Assembly (NCBI GenBank): GCA_020465985.1
Contig: JAANYP010000388.1
Coordinates: 32,440-96,439, forward strand
Origin: Centrapalus pauciflorus
Lineage: Eukaryota > Streptophyta > Magnoliopsida > Asterales > Asteraceae
DNA length: 64,000 nucleotides
Direction of reading: 5' to 3'
Shown here: positions 1-12,336 of the stretch, one piece after another
Position numbering within the stretch: the first letter of the stretch is position 1
How the letters are laid out: every line of letters starts with the position of its first letter
Made by a program: the position numbers and the translations under genes
Notes under the pieces: generated by a model
What the model saw: the letters and a program-made list of their open reading frames with translations, nothing else
What the model was told of the DNA's origin: nothing
Databases searched by the model: none

Positions 1-2
1 TC

Positions 3-2426
3 AAACAGGTTGAGAAAATGAAGACTGCAAAGGAGCTTTGGGATACTTTTTGTACTGTCTATGATGGTCCCACTATCACACTGGATAACATGATCAACAA
101 TCTTTTTAGATAGTATGAACTATTCTTTGCAAAGCCAAAGGAGTCTCTCATTGAAACCTATACTAGGTTCACTGCTCTAATCAATGATCTCAAAGCTGTT
201 GGGATCACCATAGACAGTTTAACACTAGTAAACAAATTTTTGGACATTCTTCATGAGGAATGGAATTATTTCTCTACTATCCTCAGAAACTCAGGCACCA
301 TCAAAGGTATGGATCTTTTAAATCGTAATGGATCTTTACTAAATGATGAACAATCAAGGCAATAGAAAAGAAATGCCTTAGAAATGTCCAAAAGAGGTGC
401 TGCCTTAGTGGCCAGCGTGAGACAACATGCTGGTCGGGTGTGTGATGTGTTCACACAAGCTGATCAACAGGCTGATGATGAAATGGAAGAATTGTCTGAG
501 GAAGAAGACTGTGAACATCTTACTGAATTTGATGATGAGTAAATGATTTCTATGCTAGTCAAAAAATTCAATAAGAAGAGGTTTGGTGGAAAGATGCTGC
601 AAAAGAAGTCAGGTGCCATAAAGAAGAAAGAATTTGACAAAACTAAGGCTGAGTGTTTTAAATGTGGCAAAACAGGACATATAGCTGCTGACTATGTGTC
701 TAAAGTTGTTGGCTCCTCATCCAAACAGTACAAGACAAATAAAGATGATGGCTACAGGGTTAAGTACCTAATGGTCATGGCTAAGCTGAGAAAGTTGGAA
801 GACTCAGTGGCTTCCTACAAGTAGAAGGGACTAATGGTTGAGACTTGTGACTAGGAGGAATCTAACTCATCATCTGATAAAGAGGACAATTTATTGTCTG
901 ATGGCCAACACCGATGTCCCCTCAACAAGCAACTTCAAACAAGACTTGGCTGAAGCTGAAGCTCTCAACAGCTTGAAGAACTAGAACCTAACTATGATGT
1001 ATAAGGTACAAAATTTTATGGATGACAGTTCTGATGAAAATGTTAAAATGTTTGAATATTTACTTGTTGATTTAAAAGCTGCTATGGTGAAGCATGATGC
1101 TTTGATGTACTAAAATCTCTAAGTTAAAAACTGATCTTGAAACAAAAACTAATAAACCGGACAACTTCCATAAGTTGGAAATTGAACTTGATGAAGTAAA
1201 ACGCATCAACACCATTTTATTAGAAGAAAAGAGAGAGACAAACTCAAAGCATGCCAAGCTTCAAAAGATTGTTGACTCTTGGTGCCAATCTGCACAGAAA
1301 GTCAATCATTGCATCAATCAACAGATTCCTGCTCAAATCCAAGCCTATCTTGGAGGGGATCTTGATTCAACAGCTTCAATTGCTGATATAAATAATTTGG
1401 AAAAAGACTTAGCCACTCTTGGTGAGCTTCCAAGTACTTTTATCCAAAGAGTAAATGGAAAGCTGATCTCAATAAACAGGTTTGTCAGGCCTCAAAACAC
1501 TGACAAATTGTGTGAAAAAGTTTTAAAGACTGATGATGGAATGTGTTCTCCATCAACTCATCCTGCAAAGTGCATAGCTGGTTCACACAAACAAAAGAAG
1601 GGAAAACAAGTGCGAATTGTAGCTTTAGACACTAAACCTGTCAACAAGACAGGTTCTGGATATAAAGCAGATGGGAAGAAAGCTGTTAACCCTTTTAATG
1701 CTGAACATTTTGAGAAAACGTTTTCAAAAGGTAAGCAGCCTACGTTCAACATGGGTAAGTCTCATGTTGAAATTAAATCTGCTGTGATTTCAAATAAGTT
1801 TTCAAATCATAGTGGAAAACTGGTTATAAACGAAGGTAAGTCTTTCAAAACCAGAAGCAGTGATTATGTTGATAGGCAACATTCATCACATCCCAGTAAG
1901 GGTAAAGGCAAAGCCATTGCTAAACCTGAGAAAGTTGGGAATAAGTTTCCCAAACCTGTGGAAGGACAAAAGCCAAAAACTTCCTATATTTGATATATGC
2001 CCTCCTAAAAGAAGGAAAGAGGACACAGGTAAAGGTGTTGCTATTGTGCCTTTCACTCAAACTGTTGGTCCTTCTAAAAATACTAACAAGTTTGCTAAAC
2101 CGGCTGACAAGGCCAACAAGGATATCCCAGAATGTGTTTCTGGGAGTACTTCTTCTAAAGAGTCTAAAAAGAAAAAAATGCTCTGAATGTGGGAAAAGAC
2201 TCATATGGCCAAAGACTGTCCTGAAACTGAGGACATAAGGCCTGCTGATACTGCTAGTTCCAACATTGCAAAAACCAGGAGTGTTAAAAGCAACATGGTC
2301 ATTGAGGAGAGTATCCAAGCTGATACATTCCAAATTGAAAATATTAGTGTAGATCTAGGTGGTCCATCAACAAATGTTGATGAAGAAGGAGAACTCATCC
2401 TTATGATGAGTTCCCCTAAAAACTAA
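3..2426 (+). pseudogene. Gag of element A (broken, two zinc knuckles)
   Basis: Nucleocapsid/capsid polyprotein that would coat and package the element RNA. The visible start is the middle of the plant copia Gag domain (UBN2 type: ELWDT..., YTRFTALINDL). A first CCHC knuckle, CFKCGKTGHIAADY, lies near 655-696; its last metal ligand is Tyr instead of Cys. A long Lys/Ser-rich stretch with coiled-coil character follows (1175-1993). A second knuckle near 2178-2226 is broken by a frameshift: the CSEC half and the THMAKDC half sit in different frames. In-frame stops at about 111, 363 and 540, plus later ones, disable it. The 5' end lies outside the window. The final stop TAA at 2424-2426 falls inside ACTAAT just ahead of a splice-acceptor-like tract. 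Confidence 0.82.
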
Positions 2427-2449
2427 TATTTTCCCATGACACTCTGCAG
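2421..2449 (+). promoter_or_regulatory. Splice-acceptor-like tract at gag/PR border of A
   Basis: The sequence reads AACTAAT (branch-point-like, containing the gag stop), a pyrimidine-rich run, then CTCTGCAG ending at 2449. The next base starts codon phase 0 of the protease frame, 30 nt before the catalytic Asp codon at 2480. Equivalent tracts occur in B, D, E and F. Whether splicing occurs is not shown. Confidence 0.5.
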
Positions 2450-5400
2450 GTTAAACAACCAAGCCAGGTTTGGTACTTGGACAGCGTCTGCACAGGCCAC
2501 ATGATAGGTTGCAAAGATTTGCTGAGTGATCTTAGGCCTGAAAAAGGGCTAAAGGTAACCTTTGGTGACAATGTTCAGGGATCCACAGAAGGATATGGAA
2601 CCCTTCAAGCTGGTGCTGCAATATTCAAAAGAGTTGCCTATGTGTCTAGGCTAAAACATAACCTTGTTAGCATTAGCCAACTGTGTGATGCTGGCTACAA
2701 GGTTAACTATGATGAGCACCTGGGGTACATACTGGATCCCCAAGGCAAGGTTGTGTTGTGTGCACAAAGGAAAAAAGGTGTATATGTTGTGGATATGAAA
2801 TCTGCTGATTCCACAACTGAAACCTGCTTTATCTCAAGGAGCAATGCAGACCTAAACTGGTTATGGCACAAATGGCTATCACACTTGAACATCAAGAATA
2901 TCAAGAAACTCTGTAAGAAAGAGTTGGTAACATGTTTGCCTTCTGTAACCTTTGTCCTGGATAAACAATGTACAGCTTGTGAGAAAGGCAAGCAGAGAAA
3001 AACATCCTTTAAATCCAAGCATAGTTCTTCTATTAATACTCCTCTCTTCTTAATCCACATGGACTTGTTTGGACCTGTCAGTTTCCCAAGTCTGGGAGGT
3101 AGAAAATACACTCTAGTAATGGTTGATGAGTTCTCCAAGTTTACATGGGTGATCTTCCTAAAGACCAAAGGAGAGGCTTCCAGAGAGATTATTGGATTTA
3201 TCATAAAGATGGAACTTCTAAACTCTGCTCAAGTCAAGCAGCTTAGAAGTGATCATGGTACTGAATTCAGAAACAGTACTCTTGAGGACTTCTGTGAAGA
3301 AAGAGAGATCTCACAAAACTTTTCAGCTGTAAGTACTCCACAACAAAATGAGTTGCTGAAAGGAGGAATAGATACCTCATTGAAGCTGCTAGAACCATGT
3401 ATGCATCAGGTATGCCTTCATCATTTTTGGGCTGAAGCTGTCAACAATGCCTTCATCATTAGCGGTGAAAAGGTTCAACAAGACTCCTTATGAGTTAATC
3501 AAAAGGAGAAGGCCAAATATAAGCTATTTCCATGTGTTTGGATGCCCCTGCTTCATTCTGAATCAGAGGGATCAGCTGGCAAAATTTGAAACCAAAATTG
3601 ATGAAGGTGTGTTTGTTGGATATTCTGCAGTCTCTAAAGCCTACAGAGTATACGACTACCAAAGAAAGGTGATAGATGAATCTATCTATGTCACCTTTGA
3701 GGAGTCAATGAATGCCTCCACTAAAGTTGTTCCTGAATCAGTTTCAGGAGAGTTCAGCTTTGATGATTTAATGCATTCAAATGATGAGGAAAAGGACTCA
3801 GAAGGTTCCACTTCACCCAGAATGGAACCTGTTAACCACAATGGTCATGATGATGATTATGTTGGTACATCCTGTGTGAATAAGTATATTGACATAGTCA
3901 ATGCACCATGTCCAGGACCAATTAATGTTGATTTCCCTGAATCCTCTACTGATGTGTTCAACAATAGAGATTCATGTTCAATAGGTGAACAGGCTCAAGA
4001 TAATTGTGTGTCTGAAAACCTTGAAAGCTGCTCTGCAAGACCTAATGAGGATGAAAATGATATATGATAATTTTCATTGAAAGATGATCCTAAGTGGATC
4101 AGGTGACACCCCAATGATCAAATAATTGGTGACGTAACAAAGGGGTACAAACAAGATGGGACAGCTTAGGAAACTTTTGTATGTTTTCTAGCTTTGTGTC
4201 CCTAATAGAGCTAAAGAAAGTAGATGATGCACTTAATGATGTCAATTGGATCATTGCCATGCAAGAAGAGCTCAATCAGTTTGATAGAAACAAAGTATGG
4301 AAGTTGGTCCCTGTTCCTAAAGCTAAAACTATCATTGACACCAAATGAGTTTTCAGAAACAAAATGGATGAGCAAGGTCATGTCATTAGAAATAAGGAAA
4401 GACTGGTTGCTCAAGGCTATAGGCAAGAAGAAAGCATTGACTATGATGAAACATTTGCTCCGGTGGCTAGGTTAGAAGCAATTCGTTTGTTTCTAGCCTA
4501 TGCTTCCCACAAGAGCATGAAGGTATTTCAAATGGATGTCAAGAGTGCATTTTTGAATGGTAAGCTGCAGGAAGAAGTATATGTCAAGCAGCCTCCAGGT
4601 TTTGAAAATGAACAACATCCAGGTTTTGTCTATAAGTTGGACAAAGCTCTCTATGGTCTAAAACAAGCCCCTAGAGCCTGGTATGACACTCTTTTGGATT
4701 TCCTCATGAGCAATGGCTATTCCAGAGGTAAAGTGGATACCACATTGTTCGTAAAGAAGGTGAAGTCCGATATTATGCTTGTTCAAATTTATGTGGATGA
4801 CATAATATTTGGATCTACTAATGAGCAGTTATGCAAGAATTTTTCACTGCTCATGAAATCCAAATTTGAAATGAGCATGATGGGTGAACTTACTTTCTTT
4901 CTAGGATTACAGGTTAAACAAACCTCAACTAGAATTTTTATTAATCAAAGAAAGTATACTTTAGATATTCTGAAAAAGTTTAAATATGATCAAAGTTCTC
5001 CCATCAAAACCTAAATGGCAACCAATGTAAAGTTGGATGTTGATGCCTGTGGCAAAGCTGTTTTCGTAACAGCTTACAGAGGCATGATTGGGAGCTTGCT
5101 ATACCTAAGTGCTAGTAGACCAGATATTATGTTTGCTACCTGTTTATGTGCTAGGTTTCAAGCCGATCCTAAGGAATCACATCTAGCTGCTGTGAAAAGA
5201 ATCTTCAGATACCTAAAGGATACACAAGGTTTGGGTCTTTGGTATCCCAAAGAATCCAACATTGAACTAATTGGATATTCTGATTCTTATTTTGCAGGCT
5301 GCAGGCTAGACAGGAAAAGCACAACAGGTGGATGTCAACTCCTTGGTGGTAAGTTGATCAGTTGGTGTAGCAAGAAGCAGAATTCAGTTTCTACTTTAAC

Positions 5401-5736
5401 TGCTGAAGCTGAGTACATTGCTCCTGGAAGCTGCTGTGGGCAGATCCTATGGATGCAACATCAGCTTGAGGATTATGAACTTCTATATTAGAAAACTCCT
5501 ATTCTGTGTGATAATACAAGTGCCATAGCTATCTCCAACAATCCAGTTTTTCACTCCAGAACAAAGCATATAGAAGTCAGACATCACTTCATCAGAAATC
5601 ACATCCTGAAAGGTATTGTGGAGGTAAGTTTCATTTCCACAACTAACAACTTGCGGACATTTTCACCAAGCCTCTTGATGAAAATAGGTTTAATTACCTT
5701 GTAAACAAGCTGGGCATGTTAAATAAAAGTGACTAA
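2450..5736 (+). pseudogene. Pol of element A: PR-IN-RT-RNaseH (broken)
   Basis: Copia-order polyprotein. The protease site reads DSVCTGHM, where the Gly of the usual DSG is replaced by Val, so protease should be dead. The GAG-pre-integrase segment has W..H....H and a CTAC pair (about 2860-3000). The integrase core shows HMDLFGP and RSDHGTEF, but a deletion at about 3349 breaks the TPQQN..ER motif holding the third acidic residue. RT (about 4364-5014) keeps YVDDIIFGSTN; a stop separates it from RNase H (5015 on: KSTTGGCQ, AEAEY). Further stops lie at 3493, 4067, 5014 and 5491. The C-terminus, VNKLGMLNKSD, ends at 5736. Substitutions are moderate compared with D. Confidence 0.88.
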
Positions 5737-6318
5737 GTGTCATTGATGTTCTAAAGATCACTTGTTCAAACTTCTCCAAATTTCACAGAACAGCTTGGAC
5801 AGGACAGGTTTAACTTGTCCTGTACTTAGCCAGTTTCTGAAAATTTAGACAGCTTGGACATATAACAGGCTTGACAAATTACGTTTTAATCTCAAACCTG
5901 TTTTGTTGTACAAACTTCCAACAGCTCACTCTCTTAATCCGTCATACAAGACATTGTCTTGTAACCTGATTAGCTATTGAACGGGCTTCACAATGAAACA
6001 TGTTCTCATCTAGCTGCACACGTTGGATGAACAGTTCGAGGAATGATCAGTTTGTGATGAAACCTGCTCATCACAGGTTTGAACAACAACTTGGAACATC
6101 AGTTTTAATTACCTTTCTTCATATTTAAGTTACTTAAATTATGTATTTATTTAATTTAATTACATGTGGATAATGTTTGTTAACGTGTGCTAGTAGTTAA
6201 AAAGGTCAAGTGGTCTGACAACCGTTCTGACATGGCAAACCGTTCCGTTATCCGTTAAAGAACATTTCAAATCAACCGCCCAAACATTTCCCTCTCTTAC
6301 TCACTCACATTCAAATCT
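5737..6318 (+). other. Spacer between pol and third ORF of element A
   Basis: This 0.58 kb stretch has no supportable ORF. It carries several short words built on ACAGCTTGGACA/GGACAGG that recur in the A-family LTR, for example near 5790-5880. I see no gene in it. Confidence 0.6.
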
Positions 6319-6397
6319 TATAAATACCTCAATCACTGTAAAATCTTCTTCTTCTTCTTCTTCCCTACTGCTTCCATAAATACCTGCTAAACCCTAA
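6319..6397 (+). promoter_or_regulatory. Putative internal promoter/leader of the A aORF
   Basis: TATAAATA lies at 6319-6326, a run of CTT repeats at about 6344-6365, and the plant telo-box AAACCCTAA at 6389-6397, about 75 nt before the expected start of the third ORF. TATA box, CT-rich leader and telo-box are typical of plant nuclear genes. Element B has the same arrangement in front of its own third ORF. Activity is inferred, not shown. Confidence 0.45.
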
Positions 6398-6470
6398 ATC
6401 GACTGAGTGTCAAGTATCGTTCATCACTATTACTTTCCAAACGGCTCAGAAAAACAGCCCCCTTTTGCAT

Positions 6471-9400
6471 GTGTTCGTTGGTGATGATGTCCAAAAACAT
6501 CCTTCTGTCACCACAATGCTCACACTCAAACCCACCAACTACATTGCCAATCTGACCGTTCCCAAAAACTATGTGGGAAAAGGTTATGAACAGATGGTGG
6601 AGTTGTTGCAAGCCCACACCCTGCACTATGCATAGACTGCCTCTCCTGGTGCCCTATACCAGGAGATGGTTTATGAGTTTTGGTACACCTACTCGTATGA
6701 CCCTTCAACCAAAACCATCAGGATAACCATTCTCAATGGCACTCAAACCATTGAGATCAAAACTGCTCTTTTCAGGGAAGTTCTTCATCTTCCTGTTGCT
6801 GAAACGTATGACAAACCACAGCCTGAGGATGAACAGATGGGCAACCTGCTACGCTTCTGTGGTGTAGCAGATACAAAAGTGGGTGCTACTTTGTTCAGGA
6901 GGGACTTGCCTCCAGCATACAGTTTTCTATTCGCCTATGTGGTGATGTCCTTAAGCTGCAAAGTTGGCTCATTTGACCAGCTTTAGCACAGATGAGATTC
7001 CTATAGTCCTACAGCTTGTGGATTGGACTACTCTGAACATGGCAAGGTGAATTTTTGTGAATTTGAGGAACTTGGTGCAGCAAGAACATCGCCCTGCTAC
7101 TGTAAGATACCTAAGGTTTTTAAGCCTCATCTTCAAACATGTCTGTGATGAGCACCTGTACAACTCTCAACCCTTGTTAACTACTACTGCATTCCCTGTT
7201 ATTGGGAATAGAGTCTCTTACACTCCAGTACTCTACAATGAGCCTCCTTTGTCCACTCCAATGAGAAGGTTACTTGGTTTGGTGGAATGACCCTCTACGT
7301 AGAGGGTGGATCCAGCTACTGCTCCCAAAGGAAAACCCAAATCAATGCCTAAACCGGTGAAGAGGGCCTTGAAACAAACTGAAGCTGAGCCTGTCTGCAA
7401 GAAGGCTAAAATAGCTAAGTCTGTCTCATCAACATCAGTGGCTGAGGGGGAGCAGACTACTCACCCTGGTTCATTTGTTGAACCTGAAGCCTTTGTGGCT
7501 GGTGCCTCTATTGCACTTGAGACCATGGAACATGCTAACCCTTCTGTTCCTGACCCAGTCTCACCACCAGTCTAAACACAAATCCCTGCCACTTCTTCTC
7601 AATCACCCTCCATTTCCCAATACTCAAGGACAAAATCACTAGCCAAGAAGAAACCATCCTCCCAAACTAGCCCCTCTGACCCTTCCCAACAGGAGTCAGT
7701 TGAAAAGAAGCAACCTATGCTGTTTCTCCTATTTTTGGAGTAAGGAAAGAAAATTTGGAGGAGGCTTCACTCCATAAAGAGTCCACCCTGAGTCAGCCTA
7801 GGCCCTCTGATTCCTCCCAACAGGAACCAGTTGTAAAAAATGAGACTGCCACATCAACTATCCAAGCCTCTCAACAGGGTGAAGACATTGAAAGACAGGA
7901 GCCCTCTCCACTCCACACTGAGTTCACACAGTCACCCCCTCATACTTCTCAAACACAATTTGAGTTTACATGAGGTGCCCAAGTTGCTGGAATAGATCAT
8001 CCAGCAGAACAGCCTCAAACTTCTGCTCCTGGTGATGCAGCTATTTCACACCCAATAGCTGTTGAAGGACCATCCTCCCAATCTGATGATCCCTCTGGTG
8101 AGGCTGCTCCCCAAGTGCACATTCCATCATCAGGCGTCACCACTGATGATGTTGAAATGCACATCCCTTCACCCCATGAAGAGGTGCCTAAAAACCAAGG
8201 TACTATTGAGGGAACAACCCTAGGTCTTGATGAAGGTGCTACAATACCAGCAACATCTGAAAGGCCACCAACTCCTACCACTTCACCTCATGATGCAGAT
8301 ACAGCCACCGCTGAAGGTCCCCTTGACCCTTCCAAGGGGGCCATTTAACTTATGTCCAATCTATGGAACTCCTATCCAAAGTCTCCCGACCATCACGTAC
8401 TGATCCACGTACGCCTCAATCCTCACCCTCACCTTCACATTCCTCACCATGCACCCAATCCAAACAGTCAACACATACACCTCCATCCCCAAAGATCTAC
8501 CTTTGAGGGATCAGCTGCATCTGCTGACCAACAAAGTTGATCTTTTGAAACCTCTATGACATCCCTACCTTCTATTATATCAGACTCCGTGTCAGCCCAG
8601 CTGTAGGGGTTCCTTGATTCGTTCAGGACTTCTTTCCCAACCCCTGCTCCCCAAGCTGATCATTCCTCCCAGCTGCTTGCACTCACTGAACAAGCTGCAA
8701 CAACTATCCTTCACCATCTCATCAATACTTTCTACGCAACAGGACTCTGTGTCCACACTGTCCGCTATTTCCTAACAGCTGTCAGCTCTCCTTGACACTT
8801 GCTCAAACGCTCTCCCTGCCACTTTGGGCAGCTTGAATACCTTAGTGGTCTCTCTGTCCAATTCTATGTCATCAAACTTTGATGATATGCAAGATTCTCT
8901 TGAACTGAATCTTGCACAGCTTCAAAGTTTGGTATTCACGGCTTCTGACAGGGAAGCTCTTACTCAGCTATCATCCCTTTCTACCTCTCGCTCTAATTCT
9001 CTTCAAACCTGTGTTACCCAACTTGCAAAGGTTAAGGATAACTTGGCTTTCTTATTGCATAGCCTTGTTGGATCCAAGCCTGCTGTCAAAGCTGCTGCTG
9101 CTCAGCCTGTTGAATCCGTTCCTTCAGGCAGACCTGTTGTTGAAGGCTCTGTGCCATCTCCTTCGGAGAAGATCTCTGCTTCGAAGACCAAGTCAAAGGG
9201 GGAGAAATCTTCATCTCCATCTAAGGAGAAATCAACTTCAACAGGGCAAGCAACAGGTCTTTCCTAAACAGGTCCTGTTGCAGGTGTCTCCAAAAATTCT
9301 GATGCTCAGCCTACTCAGGCTGGATCTCCAAGTCTTGCACCATCTAAGGGGGAGGAATTCATTCCTGGGGACAGGCCAAGCAGAAGGAGACATCTAATTT

Positions 9401-10294
9401 TGGAACAAATTGAAGAAGAGGAGGAAGAGCAGACTGAAGCTGTCATAGCCACAACAGCTAAGGGTAAGAGAAAAGCCTCAGTGGACACTGACTATCTCAA
9501 GGCTGCTCAACTCAAATTTGATAAAACACGAGCCAAAGAAATGGGTGTTGCACTGGAAACCTATTATCAATTCAAAGAAGAGCAGGTTGAGATCTTGGAA
9601 AGACAAAATAAAGAAGAAGCCTCTGCCAAAGCTGCAAAGGCCTTTGCGTTCAAGGAGGCAAGAAAAGTTAAAATGCCCTCCTTGGATGTTCAAAGGAAAC
9701 TGCTAGAGGCTGCAAAAGACTCAGTTACTGAGAAAGAGGGAGAGAAAGAAAAGGGTGCACAGGTCTCAGTGATCAAGTCAAAGTCTGCATCCTCCTCAGC
9801 AAGAGCCCAAGTACACTTTGTCAACTTGGCAAGGAAGAAATTCTTTGATGTGGCCAACAGAAGGCTTGCCAAGGAAACAATTGTCAAAGATATCCACATC
9901 TCTAAGAAAGGCAAGCAGTAGAAGATTCAGATAACCAGACTAGCTGCTGAAGGTCAAGAATTGGAAGCATATGAATACACTGATGTTGCTTGCATGGGGT
10001 ACAGAGAATGGGTTGAATTGGAAGTTGCCCTGAGTCAATCAAAATCTGAAATGCTAAGACTATCAGGGCGTATGTCAAAACGCTGATGGAAAGAGTTAAA
10101 CACCTGGGCCTGATCTCTGAAGAACAAATTAAGGGTATCTCAGTGGTTAAACCCAAGATTAAGGCAGGAGCAAGAGGAAGGATTCCAAGCTAGAAGAACT
10201 CCTGATTATGCTTGATCAAGGCATCCTAGCGGTTGAGATCAAAGGAGTGAATCACAGCCTGCCAGAGGAGTTGAACCTGAGGAAGATAAACTTA
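6471..10294 (+). pseudogene. Third ORF (aORF, env-like) of element A, broken
   Basis: This is the extra 3' ORF of SIRE-type copia elements; its biochemical role is unknown. The N-terminal part (about 6500-7290) matches the aORFs of B and E: a residue pattern M..LL...LHYA followed by an EFWYT block, an ING-type block and a RYLRFLSLIF block. A long Pro/Ser/Thr-rich middle follows (about 7300-8800). The C-terminal part is Glu/Lys-rich and probably coiled-coil (9400-9921: KEEQVEILERQNKEE). The start appears damaged: where B has ATGGTGTTTGTC, this copy reads CATGTGTTCGTT, one base short, which removes the ATG from the frame. In-frame stops (for example near 6640 and 6985) and frameshifts occur throughout. 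No signal peptide or membrane span is evident, so 'env-like' is only a positional label. Confidence 0.7.
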
Positions 10295-10667
10295 TAGAAG
10301 AGTCTGAGTTTGGTGTATTTTTTATTGATCCCTTAACAGCTGTTTGAAGGAAGGCAACAGATTGAAGGTCCATCTACTGCTGAGTAGATAAAGAATGGGA
10401 GTTGTCCATAAGTTGGACAGACTTGCCATTACTTGCTCCCACCATCAACAGTCCAATTTGTTGAAATTTTCCTGGAACATATGTTGTACATTATTACGTT
10501 AGTTGTAATCCTTCTTATTACATTAGTTGTAATTTACATTAGTACATTAGTTGTACTTCTGTAAAAACATGTGTCGTTTGTAATCTATATCAGTGTATAT
10601 ATAAACTGATCTTTTACTTTACTTCAATGTTACAATTTTATTCCAGCAAATGTAATGTAAAAAATTA
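10295..10667 (+). other. 3' untranslated region of element A before the T insertion
   Basis: AT-rich non-coding DNA with repeated short words, including three or four copies of ACATTAGTTGTA (about 10490-10550). It is cut at 10667 by element T and continues at 30455. Confidence 0.6.
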
Positions 10668-11534
10668 CTGGTACAAAATATGTCATTCGTCACGCTAAAA
10701 AACAGTTGCCATAGACTTTTGGCGACATATTTTTATTTTTCATTTAAATCGTGACCAAAGGTCGCATCACTTTTGGTACCTTATGGCTACATTTAATATT
10801 CGTGACTTAATCATATGTAAAACTGTGGCCATATCCTAAAACTGTGGCTATATGGTAACAATTTCTATATAGTTGAGGTCTATCTTTTTTAGTAACCGTG
10901 ACCATAAAATACTTTTAGTCACAATTTCTTTTAACACCATGACAGTTGGATACATTTAGACACACATAAACAATTAATCCGTGGCATTAACATTTTTACA
11001 GACACGCATAAACAAATAAACCTTGGCCACCTGGTATATTTAAAGACGCACAAATTTTTAATCGTGACCATTGGATAAATTTATACACACATAATCAGCT
11101 AAACAGTAACTATTTGAGACATTTAAACACACCCCATGAATGAAACCGTGACAATTGGTTATATTTTGACGCACATAAACTATTAAGTATGACCATTGGT
11201 ACATTTACACATGCATAAACAATTAAATCGTGACCGTCGGGTACACTTAGACACATATAATTAATTAAAATGTGACCATTGGTTGCAATTGGATATACAT
11301 AAAGTATTTAACCATGTTGATACATTTTGAAACACAAAAATAATTACACCGTGACCATACCATTATTTTAGTCACATAATAATTCGTTTACTCATGACAA
11401 TTGCTTACTTTTAGACACATATAATAAACAATACTATGACAATAAAGTATTTATAGTTACTTATTTATTCCTAATCGTGGCAATTGGTAAATTTTGGACA
11501 CATGCAACAATACAATCTGTGACCATTAAATACT

Positions 11535-11693
11535 TTTTTTAACAGCAAACTATCCTACTCCTACTCCTAAACTACTCATTTACCACAATACTTACTTTCA
11601 CCACATAAATATCAACTTGTCTCCGACGGGAGTCGAACCTGTGACCTCTCACTTGTATCTCCACCCTCTTACCGTCAGGCCAAAGGTCCTTTG
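11535..11693 (-). mobile_element. tRNA-derived SINE
   Basis: Read on the - strand, an A-box-like TGGCCTGACGGT (11682-11671) is followed about 32 nt later by a B box GGTTCGACTCC (11639-11629), the internal RNA polymerase III promoter. A tRNA-unrelated body follows, ending in an A-run (T-run at 11535-11540 on +). Direct repeats of 16 bp with one mismatch, GTGACCATYAAATACT, flank it at 11519-11534 and 11694-11709 and look like target-site duplications. Total length is about 159 bp, within the plant SINE range. It sits inside T. An intact tRNA cloverleaf is not seen. Confidence 0.72.
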
Positions 11694-12336
11694 GTGACCA
11701 TCAAATACTTGTTGTCACATTATATTTCTTTTAAAATCACTATTGTTCCTTTTAGACACGTCTAAAAATTAAACCGTGACAATAAGTTACTTACAGCCAC
11801 ATGTGTTTTCTTTTATCGTTATTGTTGTTTACTTTTAGACACACATAACATTCATAATAGTGGCCGTAAAATATTTATAGTATCATGTTGTTTCGTAAAC
11901 GGTGATCGTTGATTCCTTTTAGTCATACAAAATAATATAAAGGGTGACCATAAAATACATATACTCACATTCTTTTCCTTTAAATAATACAATTAATTAC
12001 TTTTAGCCACATATATTAAAATAAGACGTGACCATAAACTACTTGTAGTCATGGTTTGTTTTCTTTAATCGTGATTAATATTTAGTTTTTGACACATATA
12101 AGAGCTTTAATCATGACCATAAAATATTTATACTGACACGTTTTTTAAACTGTGACAATTGATAATTGTAACCATACAAAACAAACTAAATTATGACCAT
12201 AAAAAACTTATAGCTACATTTTGCCTCTTTTATTATGACAATTAATTATTGTTAGTCACATAAAATAAAATAAGACATGACCATAAACTTCTTGTAGTCA
12301 TGATTGTTTTCTTTAATCATAATTAATGTTTACTTT

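Larger units (their letters stand above)
1..10667 (+). mobile_element. Ty1/copia element A, 5' portion (SIRE/Maximus-like)
   Basis: This is the larger piece of a copia retrotransposon that enters the window inside gag. The order is gag, PR, integrase, RT, RNase H, then a 0.7 kb spacer and a third ORF, the layout of the SIRE/Maximus branch. It stops at 10667, where repeat element T begins, and resumes at 30455 with its PPT and 3' LTR. The same family is seen again from 59177 (LTR) to 64000 (element D): gag text at 1-250 is recognisably repeated, with many indels, at 60671-60990. Numerous stops and frameshifts show it is dead. Confidence 0.88.

Noticed and set aside
6389..6397. Interstitial telomere repeat
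   Set aside because: A single AAACCCTAA unit in a leader context is a telo-box, not a telomeric array.
11617..11693. A functional tRNA gene
   Set aside because: A and B boxes are present, but no acceptor stem or full cloverleaf is visible, and it is embedded in a 159 bp unit with A-tail and TSD, so SINE is the better call.
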